This document shows, piece after piece, positions 10,393-21,909 of a DNA stretch of 64,000 bases. Where the stretch lies: contig NC_085880.1 of the NCBI RefSeq assembly GCF_034702125.1, positions 16,714,528 through 16,778,527 on the forward strand, written 5' to 3'. Each line of letters starts with the position of its first letter. Within the stretch, counting starts at the first letter, position 1. The translations under genes were made by a program, and so were the position numbers. The DNA comes from Engraulis encrasicolus (taxonomy: Eukaryota > Chordata > Actinopteri > Clupeiformes > Engraulidae). Below the pieces are notes generated by a model that saw nothing but the letters and a program-made list of their open reading frames with translations, was not told where the DNA came from and made no database searches.

Positions 10393-11239
10393 CCTCATCA
10401 CACTGAGCTAACTGTTCAAACAGAAGACAGTGACTTTGCTCCAATAGTTGTCTCAGGTGCAAACTGGGGAGGAGGAGGAGGAGCAGGAGGGGGGGTGTGA
10501 TTGTGTTTGAGCTGTCACCCTCTGTCTGTTTTGCATCGGCGAGCAGCCACCCAGTAACCGTAGAACGCAGACAGAGAGAGAGAGAGAGAGAGAGAGATAG
10601 GGGACCTGCCGTCTGTCTAATCCTGCCTTTCCTCCCTTGTGTTTCATCCTGGCTTGGTCAGGGTGGGTGGCTTTCCAATTATTTGCCTATTTTCATGAGG
10701 GGGATTATAAAATGCGATAGCAAAAAAGGGGCTCGTATAGGGAGGAGAGGAGAGGAGAGGATAGGGCAAACAAACAACAGACGCGCCTCCAATACCCACA
10801 GCCTGCATGTCTACACTATCTGTTTCTCTCTCTCTCCCTCTCCCTCCCTCCCTCAGTCTCTTTCTCTCTCTCTCTCCCTGTCCGTCTGTCAGTGTGTCTG
10901 TCTGTGTGCATTTCCACTGGCTGGTTCTGACACACGGATGGTGGTCGTGTTTACAGAGCAGGCTGATGTACAGACTGGGCCCAGAATAGCTTACTCTGAT
11001 AAGTACAGTACGCTCTATGTAATTTCTATGACATTTTGACATGATATTTACTGCGTTTTTGGTCATATATATTTTATACGGCATTTGCGAATGCTTTCAC
11101 TGTCAGTTTGAATATATAAAACAGCCCTGATGAAATTATGAAGGTGTTGACAGAAAGAGAGAGAGAGAGAGAGAGCATGCATCACGCTAGCGAGCTCTCA
11201 GGCAGAGCACTCTGCACAGACATTAGATATGGGATTTAT
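10393..11239. other. No gene seen; short GA and CT tracts
   Basis: Simple tracts are (GA)n at about 10571-10597, CT-rich sequence at 10826-10890 and (GA)n at 11151-11175. The rest is unique. I see no supported exon. Confidence 0.4.
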
Positions 11240-11485
11240 TAGCCTGTCCGCGCCCTCCTAGTGACGCAACACCTTCAGAGTTGCTTCTAGTCCGGCCAGG
11301 AGCAATACAAATATTGTTTCTGAGCTCCAGAAAAATCGGGAACTCCTCCCACTTTGTCGGGAAGCAAACAACCAGTTGCAAACCAAGGGAGGCCGGTCAA
11401 CCATGCCGTTTGGAAAATGGTAATTGTTATGATCTTGATCTGACCAAGTCTCGAGGAGATTTGAAAGTCGATGACAATCAGGCTA
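11240..11485 (+). mobile_element. Mutator-like MITE, family TAGCCTG, copy 1
   Basis: Ends are TAGCCTG and CAGGCTA, with exact 9-bp flanks GGGATTTAT at 11231-11239 and 11486-11494. Interior landmarks are GCGCCCTCCTAGTGACGC, AACCAAGGGAGG and GAGATTTGAAAGTCGATGA. Four copies with 9-bp duplications are present in this window. A 9-bp duplication is characteristic of Mutator-like elements, though short hAT-like alternatives cannot be excluded. No coding region is present. Confidence 0.8.
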
Positions 11486-11494
11486 GGGATTTAT

Positions 11495-12089
11495 GGCTCT
11501 TTGACGACATCTGGATCTTAGTGGCTCATTCCTTTCAAAGAGATGTTGAAAAAAAGACTTTGTTGAGCTGTTTTTAATTATTCATTCAGTATTTACTGAA
11601 AATACTCAACTATTATAACAGCATTGCTATGACATTACAGAGAGCCTTAAGTAATACATTAAGACATAGCCATTACAATTTTGGTGACAGTAAGGTTATA
11701 ACATAGGGTCTGCCCTAAGGGGTTAAAACAAATTTTACAAATTAACAAAAACCCGGTGAAGTGGCTCCCCCAGCTGTGATTCGGTTCCCATCGTTCACTT
11801 ATAGGAGCCGTTCAAAAGAATCGATTCGCTCAAGAACGAAACAACGCTAACACACATCCCCTTCCCTTCTGTTCTCGCTGGCTAGCCTCCGCCTCCGCCT
11901 GCCTCTCCTATCCCGTTCATCCATCACAACACAGCCCAATCCCCCAAAGACTCCCGGTGCCGGCTCACCTTTCCCGGTAACCCTTGTGGCTACCCAGCGT
12001 GTTAATTAATGCTTACCAGATGCGCAGCTTCAGACATCCTCCCTCACTGTCACCCAGCGCTGGCACGATCTGCAGTGCACCCCTCTACA
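11495..12089. other. No gene or element recognised
   Basis: This is AT-rich unique sequence to about 11760 followed by GC-richer sequence. GATTCGG.. and GAATCGATTCG-type blocks at 11776-11830 could be an old repeat, but no termini were found. Confidence 0.35.
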
Positions 12090-12438
<349 letters not shown>

Positions 12439-12536
12439 AACCAGACACATCATCAACTCCAACCTCTTCAGCGGCAGCAGATTGAGTTACAGCTCTGTGT
12501 CTGTGTGGCAGCCATTCCTCTAGTGTCCGATGACGG

Positions 12537-13200
12537 AGAGGAGAGAGGAGAGGAGAGGAGAGGAGAGGAGAGGAGAGGAGAGGAGAGGAGAGGAGAGGAG
12601 AGAGGAGAGGAGAGGAGAGGAGAGGAGTGTAGAGGAGGTGAGATGAGATGAGATGAGATGAGATGAGAGGAGAGGAGAGGAGAGGAGAGGAGAGGAGTCG
12701 AGTCGGGAGGAAAGGAGAGGAGAGGAGAGGAGTCGGGAGGAAAGGAGAGGAGAGGAGAGGAAAGGAGAGGAGAGGAGAGGAGAGGAGTGGAGAGGAGAGG
12801 AGAGGAGAGGAGTGGAGAGGAGAGGAGAGAGGAGAGGAGAGGAGAGGAGAGGAGAGGAGAGGAAAGGAGAGGAGTGTAGAGGAGGTGAGATGAGATGAGA
12901 GGAGAGGAGAGGAGAGGAGAGGAGAGGAGAGGAGCGGAGAGGAGAGGAGAGGAGAGGAGAGGAGAGGAGCGGAGCGGAGAGGAGAGGAAAGGAGAGGAAA
13001 GGAGAGGAGAGGGGAGGAGAGGAGAGGAAAGGAAAGGAGAGGAAAGGAGAGGAGTGTAGAGGAGGTGAGATGAGATGAGAGGAGAGGAAAGGAGAGGAGA
13101 GGAGAGGGGCAGAGAGGAAAGGAGAGGAGCGTAGATGAGATGAGAGGAGAGGAGAGGAAAGGAGAGGAGCGTAGATGAGATGAGAGGAGAGGAGAGGAGC
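12537..13200. repeat. (GGAGA)n purine pentamer array
   Basis: About 660 bp of GGAGA/GAGAG pentamers contain GATGA blocks, GTGTAGAGGAGGTGAGATGA blocks (three times) and GGAAA variants. The recurring GTGTAGAGGAGGTGAGATGA blocks at 12627, 12872 and 13054 indicate segmental duplication within the array. One strand is nearly pure purine. It sits between two long CA arrays. The very long Leu-Ser-Ser-Pro frames on the other strand are artefacts. Confidence 0.97.
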
Positions 13201-13302
13201 GCGGCTATAAAGGGACCGTGACATCTGGCCCGGCCTGCCAGCGGTGGACCCAGACTGCCTAATGAACTAACACGCCTCGCATCGCCACATTGGCACCGCT
13301 CG

Positions 13303-13815
<513 letters not shown>

Positions 13816-13914
13816 ACATGCCCCTCATCTGTCATCAACTGACTCACTCCTGATAATGCAATCTGTCACTTTGGTCTGCGGTCCAGAGGCTGTAGGAGAT
13901 GGCTAAGTGTCAAT

Positions 13915-14221
13915 GGGTGCATTCTAATATGTGACCTTGCGTCCTCCACTTGGGCTTGTGGCCTCACGTTTTGCTGATGCCCCGCCTCCGTGGAGAAAAC
14001 AATTAAATTTCCCCTGCTGTCAGCTTAGCCAAAACACTTTTTGGGGGACTATTCTTCATTTACCATCCTGTTCGAAAATGAGAAAATGACTTTACAATTG
14101 AGCTTTTGTGAGATATTGGAATATAATGCTGTTGTCAGTGATGTCATCACGACGTATTACTTCCTGGTACGAGGCCACAAGCACAAGTGGAGGAAGCAAG
14201 GTCGCATATTGGAACGCACCC
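13915..14221 (+). mobile_element. Harbinger-like MITE, TIR GGGTGCATTC
   Basis: Terminal inverted repeats of about 55 bp run GGGTGC.TTC.AATATG.GACC..CTTCC/TCC, CACTTG.GCTTGTGGCCTC. Both ends abut AAT, so the duplication is 3 bp, which fits PIF/Harbinger. There is no transposase. Confidence 0.7.
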
Positions 14222-14390
14222 AATGACTCTATCGCCTTTAACTCTCCTCCCATTGGGTGGCCCTGCCCCCAAATGACATCGCGAAAATCACTGTAAACAT
14301 GCATAAAATTATAAACTTATTAAAATCATCCAAAAGTGTTATGTATACAATATTAACACATTGTTGTAATAATAACAATACTATTAGTGG

Positions 14391-14570
14391 AAAAAGTTTA
14401 TGGCACACATGTTTGACTTTATGCTCTTTTATTCAGAGCGAACAACGCGTTTCACCTCTGTGCGTCTTCAGGTTCGCTCAGTGCGGCAAACTTTTTCCTG
14501 TTGAAGCATTGCATATTCCTGCGTTTACCAGCACCTAGAAGCTGTGCATGGATCTTTGAACTTTTGCATG
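14391..14570 (-). mobile_element. Penelope-like element fragment with 11-bp TSD
   Basis: The insertion is flanked by exact 11-bp repeats ACTATTAGTGG at 14380-14390 and 14571-14581. It contains a hammerhead-like motif on the minus strand at 14436-14479 and no coding sequence. Confidence 0.7.
14436..14479 (-). ncRNA. Hammerhead-ribozyme-like motif with perfect 8-bp helix I
   Basis: The minus strand reads GAGCGAAC, CUGAAGA, a short poorly paired helix II region (CGCACAGAGGU), GAAA, ACGCGU (loopless helix III), U17, GUUCGCUC. The two helix I strands are perfect complements over 8 bp. The box and GAAA are intact. Helix II is reduced to about 2 bp, which is the weak point. Confidence 0.55.
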
Positions 14571-14714
14571 ACTATTAGTGGGTTTTGTAAGCGTTATCTG
14601 GCGATTTTTTTAGCATGGGGTTGGGGCCGTTGCCCGGGGCTCAACTCATTGTAGGACTGACACTGCTCTCTTCCTATTCTCGTGTAGTTCTTTACTTGTA
14701 AACACAGCAAAGTA

Positions 14715-15035
14715 CACTGTAGATATGGTACACTGCGCCTAGATGTCTTGTTTATTATCCAATATGCCGTGTTAGCTTCTAATTATTTAAAGTTGCTTAT
14801 TTTACCTTGTATTGGACAATGCTGTCAGTGTTGCAACTGCACACTGTACCTTGATGTCTTTGTTTACTTTCTGCCACTTTTAATGCATCTTATTCTTTGC
14901 TACGTCTTCTTCTCTACTCTGTGTAGGACAATGCTATCAGTGTTGCAACTGTACACTGTGTCTTACCCGGTTCTGCTTACATTTCTCCTTGTAAGTTGCT
15001 TTGGCCAAAGGCGTCTGCTAAATGCTTTGTAATGT
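14715..15035 (+). mobile_element. LINE-type 3' region with internal duplication and teleost tail
   Basis: Two related segments (GGACAATGCTGTCAGTGTTG, then CAACTGCACACTG, from 14815, and a near copy from 14928) precede TTGTAAGTTGCTTTGGCC, an AAAGGCGTCTGCTAAATG tail and AATG. Confidence 0.5.
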
Positions 15036-15241
15036 GGGACAACCGTGGCCAAATGGTTAAGGAGATAGGCGTTAGATCACAGGGTTACAGTTTCGAATAC
15101 CACCTCTCTACCACATTCCATGGCTGAGCAAAAGCACCTTACCCCACATTGCTCCAGGGACTGTAACCAATACCTTGTAAATAACTGTAAGTCGCTTTGG
15201 ATAAAAGCGTCAGCTAAGTGTAATGTAATGTAATGTAATGT
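15036..15241 (+). mobile_element. tRNA-derived SINE (type C) with LINE-like tail
   Basis: Head: CCGTGGCCAAATGGTTAAGG (box A) and GGTTACAGTTTCGAATACC (box B-like). Body: CCACATTGCTCCAGGGACTG. Tail: GTCGCTTTGGATAAAAGCG and four TAATG units. A minus-strand copy lies at 22551-22782. Confidence 0.8.
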
Positions 15242-15436
15242 AGAGATATGAGTTTTGAATATGACACTGAGTCGTATTGTAGCTTTTTAACTCTTTGCTT
15301 GAAAACACAAGGTCAGTGAAAGAGGTCAACAACGTAGACTCCTCCGATAGAAACACTGAAGACACCTGAGTGGTCACTGTGTTTTAATTATGTGCAGGGT
15401 GGGAAATGGCAAGACACGATACACATTTGAGTGACA

Positions 15437-16380
15437 GGTAACACTTTACTTGACGCTGGTGTCATAAGCATGTCATTGCAGTGTCATAATAGTATCCTGA
15501 CACAGTCATAGATAAGTCATAAACATCATGTCCATGTCATAAACATTTTATGACTGATGGCCTTAAGTGACATTTGGTTATGGCAAAGACAAAAGGTTGT
15601 CTTTGCCATAACCGAATGTCACTTATGGCCAACAGCCATAAAATGTTTATGACTTGGACATAATGTTTATGACACATGCATAACTGTGCCATGACACTAT
15701 TATGACACTGTAATGACATGCATGGCCGTAGCCACATATAAGGTAAGGGAGGTCCGGACCTCCCTATTTTTTGGAGAAAATAATGTGTTTTTTTATCTCA
15801 GTTTTTGCATACATGTCAATTGACGTTTTTATTTACATGGCTTTTGTATATGGGTGAGTGTGTGGTACCATTGGAAAGGTCTCTTTTTGCCCTTTCCAAC
15901 AGTATATGTATGACATGTGTGTGTCCCTGACTCGGCAGTAACATCAACAAAGAGTTGTTGCAAAATTAACTGGTCATCAGTTGACAATCGATATCTTTGG
16001 CCATCCTGCAGCATACAGGGCATGTCATATACTGACAGAATATTCATGCCAATTAAATGGAAAATTGCACTTTTCATACATGAAAAAGGGGATCTTCTCC
16101 ATTGTCCGCCATTTTGAATTTCCAGAAACAGATATTCTCAGCTGCAAAACATACTCTATTTTGGTCATACTAGTAAATATTAGTTTATTATTTAGCAAAT
16201 ATTTATCAAAAGACCAAAATTGGCAGAAGACAGCACAGTTTCAATGAGCTGCATACAGTAGTTGCAATAGATCCTCCGGGCACCATCCTACACAGTGCAC
16301 TGTGAACCTCGCTTATTTCAAACTCCTGGCTACGGCCATGATGACATGCCTATGACACCGGCGTCAAGTAAAGTGTTACC
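15437..16380 (+). mobile_element. hAT-like MITE, family GGTAACACTTTACTT, with nested insertion
   Basis: The terminal inverted repeat GGTAACACTTTACTTGACGC continues as YGGTGTCATA. Flanking 8-mers GAGTGACA (15429-15436) and GAGTGGCA (16381-16388) match at seven of eight. The element is largely palindromic around a centre near 15590 (arms with GTCATAAACATTTTATGGCTG). Positions 15721-16340 are a second element inserted near its right end. Confidence 0.85.
15721..16340 (+). mobile_element. hAT-like element nested in the MITE, 8-bp TSD
   Basis: The ends CATGGCCGTAGCCA and TGGCTACGGCCATG are perfect 14-bp inverted repeats. Exact 8-bp flanks ATGACATG lie at 15713-15720 and 16341-16348. The interior is 620 bp, with GGTCCGGACCTCC near the left end and no intact transposase. 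The exact duplication inside another element fixes the order of insertion. Confidence 0.9.
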
Positions 16381-16388
16381 GAGTGGCA

Positions 16389-17447
16389 ATACTGCAAAAC
16401 AGATTCTGTAAGTCTTCTTATTACCTCTTGCTCTCTGACAAGGGTACACTAATGTGACTTGCAAACAAAATTAATGACACATGAAAGATGAGAATACAGA
16501 AAATTGTCACTCACAAAAAAAGTATAATAAATATTTTTTTATTGCATCATTGCACATTCAACAATACTTTTCAAATACTGCCTCAGCAGATTATTGTGAT
16601 TTCAAACACATGCACCAAAACCAAAAGGCTTTAAAAATATATATTTAATGCCTGGCCTTGTCTGTCTGTGTCATTCATCAAATGACGTTTAGTTGACCTT
16701 TTGGCGTACAAGTCTCTCTGTCTGATTTTTCCACCGGCGAGTCTTGGACGGCTGCGGATGGATATATATGTCGCATATTTTTCCTGTGCCAATTGAAAAA
16801 TCCTTGAGCAACCGTCACTCATCATCACTGACAGCCTGCAATACAGAGATGAAAAACAATCCATAACGCCCCATTCAGTCAATAACACAATCTCTGGAAA
16901 AAGCAAGAGTGCTTGGATGGCTGGCATTTTCCATTACGGCGGTGACGTGGCAACGTGAAAATTCATTGTGAAGCGATGGGCTTTTCAAAAGAAAGATTAA
17001 AAAACAGATGCACAGACACAAGAGGAACTGACATATTAGTGTACAGTGGAGATAAAGTGATGATGTCAGACTGTATTGAATCAAGGGTAACGCTAACAGC
17101 CCCCTCTCCCCCCCACCCCCAGACCTCAGCCCCAGTGGTGTGTGTTTGGCTATCCATCACTTAACCCATTAAGACGCAGCGTTATAAAGTTACTGTTACC
17201 AGACTGGAAATGACCAAGTCGCAGTGCATTACTAAAGGCCCTGTGTTAGGTCAAAGTAGTGCAGTACTTTGGTTTCATTCACCGCAGCGTTCCACTGGTG
17301 GAGCGGCATGCGATGTGGGGCTACGGTCTTATTGCCATTTTTGGCGATTTCAAGACCAAACCCTATTCCTTGTGATCAGTCTTGGCTACATTCTCCACAG
17401 ATTGGCATCATGTCTGTCTCTCTTCACCAATCTGCTCCCATATCTCT
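16389..17447. other. Unique sequence, no gene seen
   Basis: The stretch is moderately AT-rich and free of recognisable repeats. The part from about 16640 to 17000 looks well mixed in composition and could hold conserved noncoding sequence, which I cannot judge without a genome comparison. Confidence 0.35.
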
Positions 17448-17575
17448 TGGGTGCATTTCTGAATTTGTTGTGTAGTTGTTAGCCAGTTAACTTGGGTAGT
17501 TGTCAAAGGGAATTTGCATTGCGAACAACAAAGACGCTAACATAGTTAGCAACTATGGTTTCGAGAAATGCACCC
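17448..17575. mobile_element. Short Harbinger-like MITE, TIR GGGTGCATTTCT
   Basis: GGGTGCATTTCTGAA at the left is matched by TTTCGAGAAATGCACCC at the right. The interior has TAGTTGTTAGCC and GTTAGCAACTA as a second inverted block. Confidence 0.5.
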
Positions 17576-18646
17576 CTAGTATCAGTGTTGTGCACTAGGC
17601 TCTAACTCTGGGGTTAATCAACAGCATCGTCAGTATTACTGCTGCTGAATGGCTAGCTGTCTGCTGATGGAGAGGTGGCTTATCTGGCTAGGTATTAGCC
17701 GGCTGCTAGCTGGCTTATCTGGCTAGCTGCTGGCTGGCTGCTGCATGTGTGGCTGGCTGTGTGGCTTCTGAAGTTCCTGGGCATCAGTGGGAGGTTTTTT
17801 TGGCGCTGTATCGAATGTCTTTGCACTTCGCTACCATTTGATCCCCTCCTCCTCCTCCTCCTCCTCCTCCTCCTCGACCCCCATCTCTGTCCCTCCCTGG
17901 CTGGCTTTTGATCAGTCTGGCTATGACACAGTGGAGGCTGTGAAGTGATCCAGCCTCGCCTCGCTGGGGCTCAGAGCCTCTCCAGTGATCAGCCAGCTCC
18001 AGCTCCCATAATGAACTGGTGCTCAGCGGGGAGACCAGCCAAACAGCTCCCTTTTGATTGACGCCTTCAGATTTTTATGTTAATTCCTCTGCATAGAGAC
18101 GTTCCTTCTTTTCTTTTTTGGAAGGGTAGAAGGGGAAAGGAAAATTGGCATGCTGGCTCCCACACACCGCAAGTGAATGGGTGCTTTATCAAATTCTATC
18201 TCTTTTTGGCCCCAAGAGAGACAGGTTGTAAAATATTGGGTCTTTATCACAATTGATTGCTCGGTATAGAAAGGGTACCTTTTAAAATTGCCTTGCTAAA
18301 AAGAAGGGCAAACGTTTGATATACGCTGTACGTATATTTGACTGAAGACACCTAACAATTTCAAGGCCTGACCGAAATAAGACACGCAGTCTACTTCAGA
18401 AGCCAACCCACAACCACAACCACACACAGACCCAATATCAAACAAAGAGGAAAATCATTCTACTTAGCATGAAATTACACAGCGTTAATAGTAATGGAGC
18501 ACATCCGTCATTGTGAGACACTGTGCATTCATACTGATGGAGAACAGGCTGATGCAACAGTCAATTTAAGATGCAAGTGAAGAATAAGAGCGGTGTGCAG
18601 ACAGTACAACAGAACATTTTATGGAGCAATGGCAGAATAAAGCTTG
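17576..18646. other. No gene seen; GGCT-rich and (CTC)n tracts
   Basis: Loose tandem GCTGGCT(AGC) repeats occupy 17640-17765 and a (CCT)n tract about 17845-17875. The rest is unique. No exon is supported. Confidence 0.4.
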
Positions 18647-18844
18647 CAGTGTTGCCAGATTGGGCTGTTTCCCGCCCAATTGGGCTGCTTAGGATGGCTG
18701 TGTGCGGGTAAAAATGGCATTTAGCAGAAAAACCCGCCCAATGTTTACCGTAGAAATCAATAGAATTGGGCGGGATTTTGTGCTTCTAGGGGGGTTTTCA
18801 GCATTTTTTGGGCTGGAAATCATCAGCCTCATCTGGCAACCCTG
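18647..18844 (+). mobile_element. hAT-like MITE, family CAGTGTTGCCAGA, copy 1
   Basis: Ends CAGTGTTGCCAGATTGGGC and ATCTGGCAACCCTG, with exact 8-bp flanks AAAGCTTG at 18639-18646 and 18845-18852. The interior has CCCGCCCAATTGGGCTGCTT and GGATGGCTGTGTGCGGGTAA. It is noncoding. Confidence 0.9.
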
Positions 18845-18852
18845 AAAGCTTG

Positions 18853-19641
18853 TGCTCAAAGCAGACAACAGCAGCAGTAAAAGATAATAATAGTGCGTCA
18901 TGTAAATGTAATTCCATTTTCCTTCACAACAAAACAAACTCATCATCACCCTCTGATATGTGTTACTGGTTGACCAATGGGGATTCAGAGAAAGAGTGGT
19001 TTCTCAGGCGACATGCCGGTGTAATATTTGCGAGGGAGCGGAATATTAATTGCCCTCCGCAGTGTCCTCACAGTAATCTGATTAATGTTTTCTCGGCACT
19101 CTGAATGTTGATTGTATCACACTGACATTTTCATTTTGTGGATATTAATAATGGATTACCTCTAACAAAATAAGAGTCTTTTTAATTCTACTCATTAATT
19201 ATTAAACTCCACATACACACACACACGCACACACAATAGCAGAGAATGTCGGATTGTTTCCAACCCATAGATCACAAAAAGACCTTTGTACACGGCACGA
19301 AAACATAATGTAAATAAAGATTTTATTTCTTCATGATTCAATTCTTCATTTGTATTTATGGAGTACTCACACAGTTTGTATAATGTAATGCAAAACAATG
19401 CAGTTAAATCTCACAGACATAAACAGAAATCAAGTGGCGAGATGCAGATACATACTCTGGTAAGCAATCGTATCCATTTGTTCAACAGGAACAGTTGGTA
19501 GCGTGACAGGACTGGCCCTGGACTGAAGGCATATCTGTCTGCAATGGAGTCACTCCTCGCCTGTCACGTTCAGTGCCATGCTGCCAAACCCATCTGCAAC
19601 TAGAGTGAAGAGGAAACAGCAAACAAGAAGACATAATCAAT
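18853..19641. other. Unique AT-rich sequence, no gene seen
   Basis: There is only a short ACAC tract near 19212-19235. No exon or element was recognised. Confidence 0.4.
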
Positions 19642-19652
19642 ACTTGGGCCAT

Positions 19653-19897
19653 GTTGGAAAGCAAACTGCTCCACTTCAGAAATACTAGGCCAGGGACAAC
19701 TGGAGCACTCAGATACTTTTTAGTTATTTTATTGCAGTGCAAGCATAATGACTGACGTTTCGACGCAGTTCGCCTTCTTCAAACCACAGTCAAACCATAC
19801 TGGCATCACTGAACAGAAAATAAAGACATTACCCCTTCCCCTCTTACATCACCATTAGTTGTTAGTGGTTAGAGAAGAAAGTGCCTTCCCTTTTCTA
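19653..19897 (-). mobile_element. Penelope-like element fragment with 11-bp TSD
   Basis: Exact 11-bp repeats ACTTGGGCCAT lie at 19642-19652 and 19898-19908. On the minus strand the copy has a decayed hammerhead motif near 19785-19755: UUGAAGA, helix II GGCG/CGUC, GAAA, loopless ACGU, C, AGUC. The expected helix I partner is displaced. The 3' end has the family sequence GAGTGCTCCAGT. Confidence 0.65.
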
Positions 19898-19908
19898 ACT
19901 TGGGCCAT

Positions 19909-20692
19909 ATTTGCACCATCAGCTCAACGAAGCAAAAACATTTAGCCAAACTGTAAATTAATCAAACCTCTCAAATGTTAAGTGAATATAGTAGTACAAG
20001 TTTGTGCAAAATTAACAGCCTTTCTCCACGTAACGTGCTCCTCGAAACTGCTCAAGCACCAGATTAAAATCTGAGAGCTTTTCAAAAAGCTGGCACAGAC
20101 AAGGGCTGTGGTGGAATGCGTCCCATCAGATGTGACGAGAGCACACTAAGCCCCGTTATTACAATTGTGTTCAGAACAAATCCCCTCCTTTGACTTTGCC
20201 AAGAGCATTGTGTGCTTCGCCTTTGTTATAGGGGAAGAGGCTACTGGCAAGCACACGCTCACAGGCAGATGGTGTAATTGTCAAATGTTATGATGTCGAG
20301 TCAGCTTTCATTAATTAGGCGCTCCATCACTGAGCTCCTCGTCTCGATTTGTCTAATGGGATGACTTGGCCATTAAAGACAGCCTGACAGCCAGCCATTT
20401 TCTTTCTTGTGGTGTTCAAATAATTAAAAAAAAAATCATTTTCAGCTACGGGAGACTTACAATTTACAAAGTATGAAGGATCCTTTTGTGGTGTACATAT
20501 ATGTACGGTACATTTGGAACATTCCCAAACACCTGTGACTCAAATTGTATCACAGTGTACACACAGTATCGTATCGACACCCACAGACATAACCATGTGA
20601 TTTTCTTGAAGGTACAAGACATCACTAACAGGCCATCTAGTGTGCTGGAGGTATTTTGAGGACTCTGGGGTGGCTTAAAACACTGGGAGTCC
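19909..20692. other. Unique sequence, no gene seen
   Basis: The segment 20090-20400 is of balanced composition and contains CATTAATTAGGCGCTCC. It looks like possible conserved regulatory sequence but cannot be called without comparison. Confidence 0.3.
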
Positions 20693-21033
20693 TTAAAGTG
20701 ATACTGTCCCATTTTTGGAAATAAGCTCATATTAAACCTCCCCTTGAGTTAGATAGTTGAGTTTTACCTTTCTCCTGTACTTTCAACCGTTCTCTGAGTA
20801 TGGCCGCACAAACTTAACCTCCATGCTAGCAGTTAACATTGAGTCCTATGAGACCAGCTGGCGGCTAACTGGTCTCATACGACTCAATGTTAATGGCTAG
20901 CTTGTAGGTAAAATTTGCACTGCCATACCCAGAGAACGACTGAAAGTACAGAAGAACGGTAAAACCCTATTATTTAAATAAAGGGGAGGTGTAAAATAAG
21001 CTTATTTCCAAAAATGGGACAGTATCGCTTTAA
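20693..21033 (+). mobile_element. TTAA-flanked MITE, TIR AAGYGATACTGTCCC
   Basis: Both ends sit on TTAA. The terminal inverted repeat runs AGYGATACTGTCCCATTTTT and on through GGAAATAAGCT. The two halves are inverted copies almost to the centre (CTGGTCTCATA and its complement). TTAA duplication is typical of piggyBac and Kolobok elements. Confidence 0.85.
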
Positions 21034-21057
21034 GTCTAGGTCATATAATGACCATGT

Positions 21058-21472
21058 TTAAAGGATAACTTCAGTCAATTTCAACATGCAGTTGTAATGC
21101 CCACAATACCCTGGACTTGTCAGTACCTGAGTTTTTTTTTTCTTCTTCAACCTTTTCCGAGATCCTGGTCATTGTAATGGGGGCAGGTGTTTGTTTACAT
21201 TTCAATTTTTTTTTTTTCTCCCAAAAACATCCAAGAGGTTATGCAACATCAGCAGACAACTAGCAAACAATGACACCTTTTGGGAAAATATTTGGAGTAG
21301 GCCTATGTTCATTAAAAAAAAAAAGTAAACAAAAGCTGCCCCCAATAGAACAGCTCATATCTCAGAAAGGGCTGAGCCAAAAAAATGCAGCATCACTGGG
21401 TGTCGGGTCACAAGTCAAGGGTAGCGTGAGCAATACAACAGCATATTGAAATTGGCAGGAGTGCTCCTTTAA
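21058..21472 (+). mobile_element. TTAA-flanked MITE, TIR TTAAAGGANNACT
   Basis: Both ends carry TTAAAGGA and an inverted repeat of about 45 bp including AATTTCAA.ATGC.GTTGTA. Its left TTAA is 25 bp from the preceding TTAA MITE. It is noncoding, with poly-T and poly-A runs. Confidence 0.8.
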
Positions 21473-21493
21473 CCTGTTACTTAAGATGCTCTG

Positions 21494-21908
21494 TTTATGT
21501 AGAATTCTTGCACACCTCCTTTTGCCAGGAGCATTGGAGTGGAACCCCTGGGTCACCAACAGACTGTTGAATTGCTTGAAGAAGGTCAGTAGACCGAGAC
21601 GTTGCAGTAAACCATGCAAATGTGAACAGTGTGCGGGAGCTTCCTTTTCTTTAACCCATTGATGCCTAAGGCACCTACAAAAAAGGGTGCTGAAGGCCTG
21701 AGCCCTTTTTTAAGAAAAGCTGCCCTCAGCCTATAAAAAACTAAATATCTCAGCCTCTAATCTTTCATTAGAATGTGTTCATTCATCTCAAACAAACAGA
21801 GATTTTTAATAAAGTTGTCTCAAATCTCATGAGCCTGAATGTTGCGTAATGCAGCTCCAGGCGCCAGGGCCAATGTTGTGCAACGCAACATTTGGCATCA
21901 ATGGGTTA
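21494..21908 (+). mobile_element. Penelope-like fragment with 15-bp TSD, interrupted by a TTAA MITE
   Basis: Exact 15-bp repeats ACTTAAGATGCTCTG lie at 21479-21493 and 21909-21923. The PLE part runs 21494-21650 with a hammerhead-like motif at 21573-21606 and the family 3' end GTGTGCGGGAGCTTCC. The MITE at 21651-21909 inserted at the extreme 3' end of this copy. Confidence 0.7.
21573..21606 (+). ncRNA. Hammerhead-like motif, decayed core
   Basis: UUGAAGA (C3 to U), a perfect helix II GGUC/GACC with loop AGUA, GAGA in place of GAAA, loopless ACGU, U, and a 3-bp helix I UGC/GCA. Two core changes make activity unlikely. Confidence 0.4.
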
Positions 21909-21909
21909 A
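21651..21909 (+). mobile_element. TTAA-flanked MITE, TIR CCCATTGATGCC
   Basis: TTAACCCATTGATGCC at the left is matched by GGCATCAATGGGTTAA at the right. The interior has CTCAGCCTATAAAAAACTAA. A related reverse-oriented fragment lies at 27295-27500. Confidence 0.85.
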
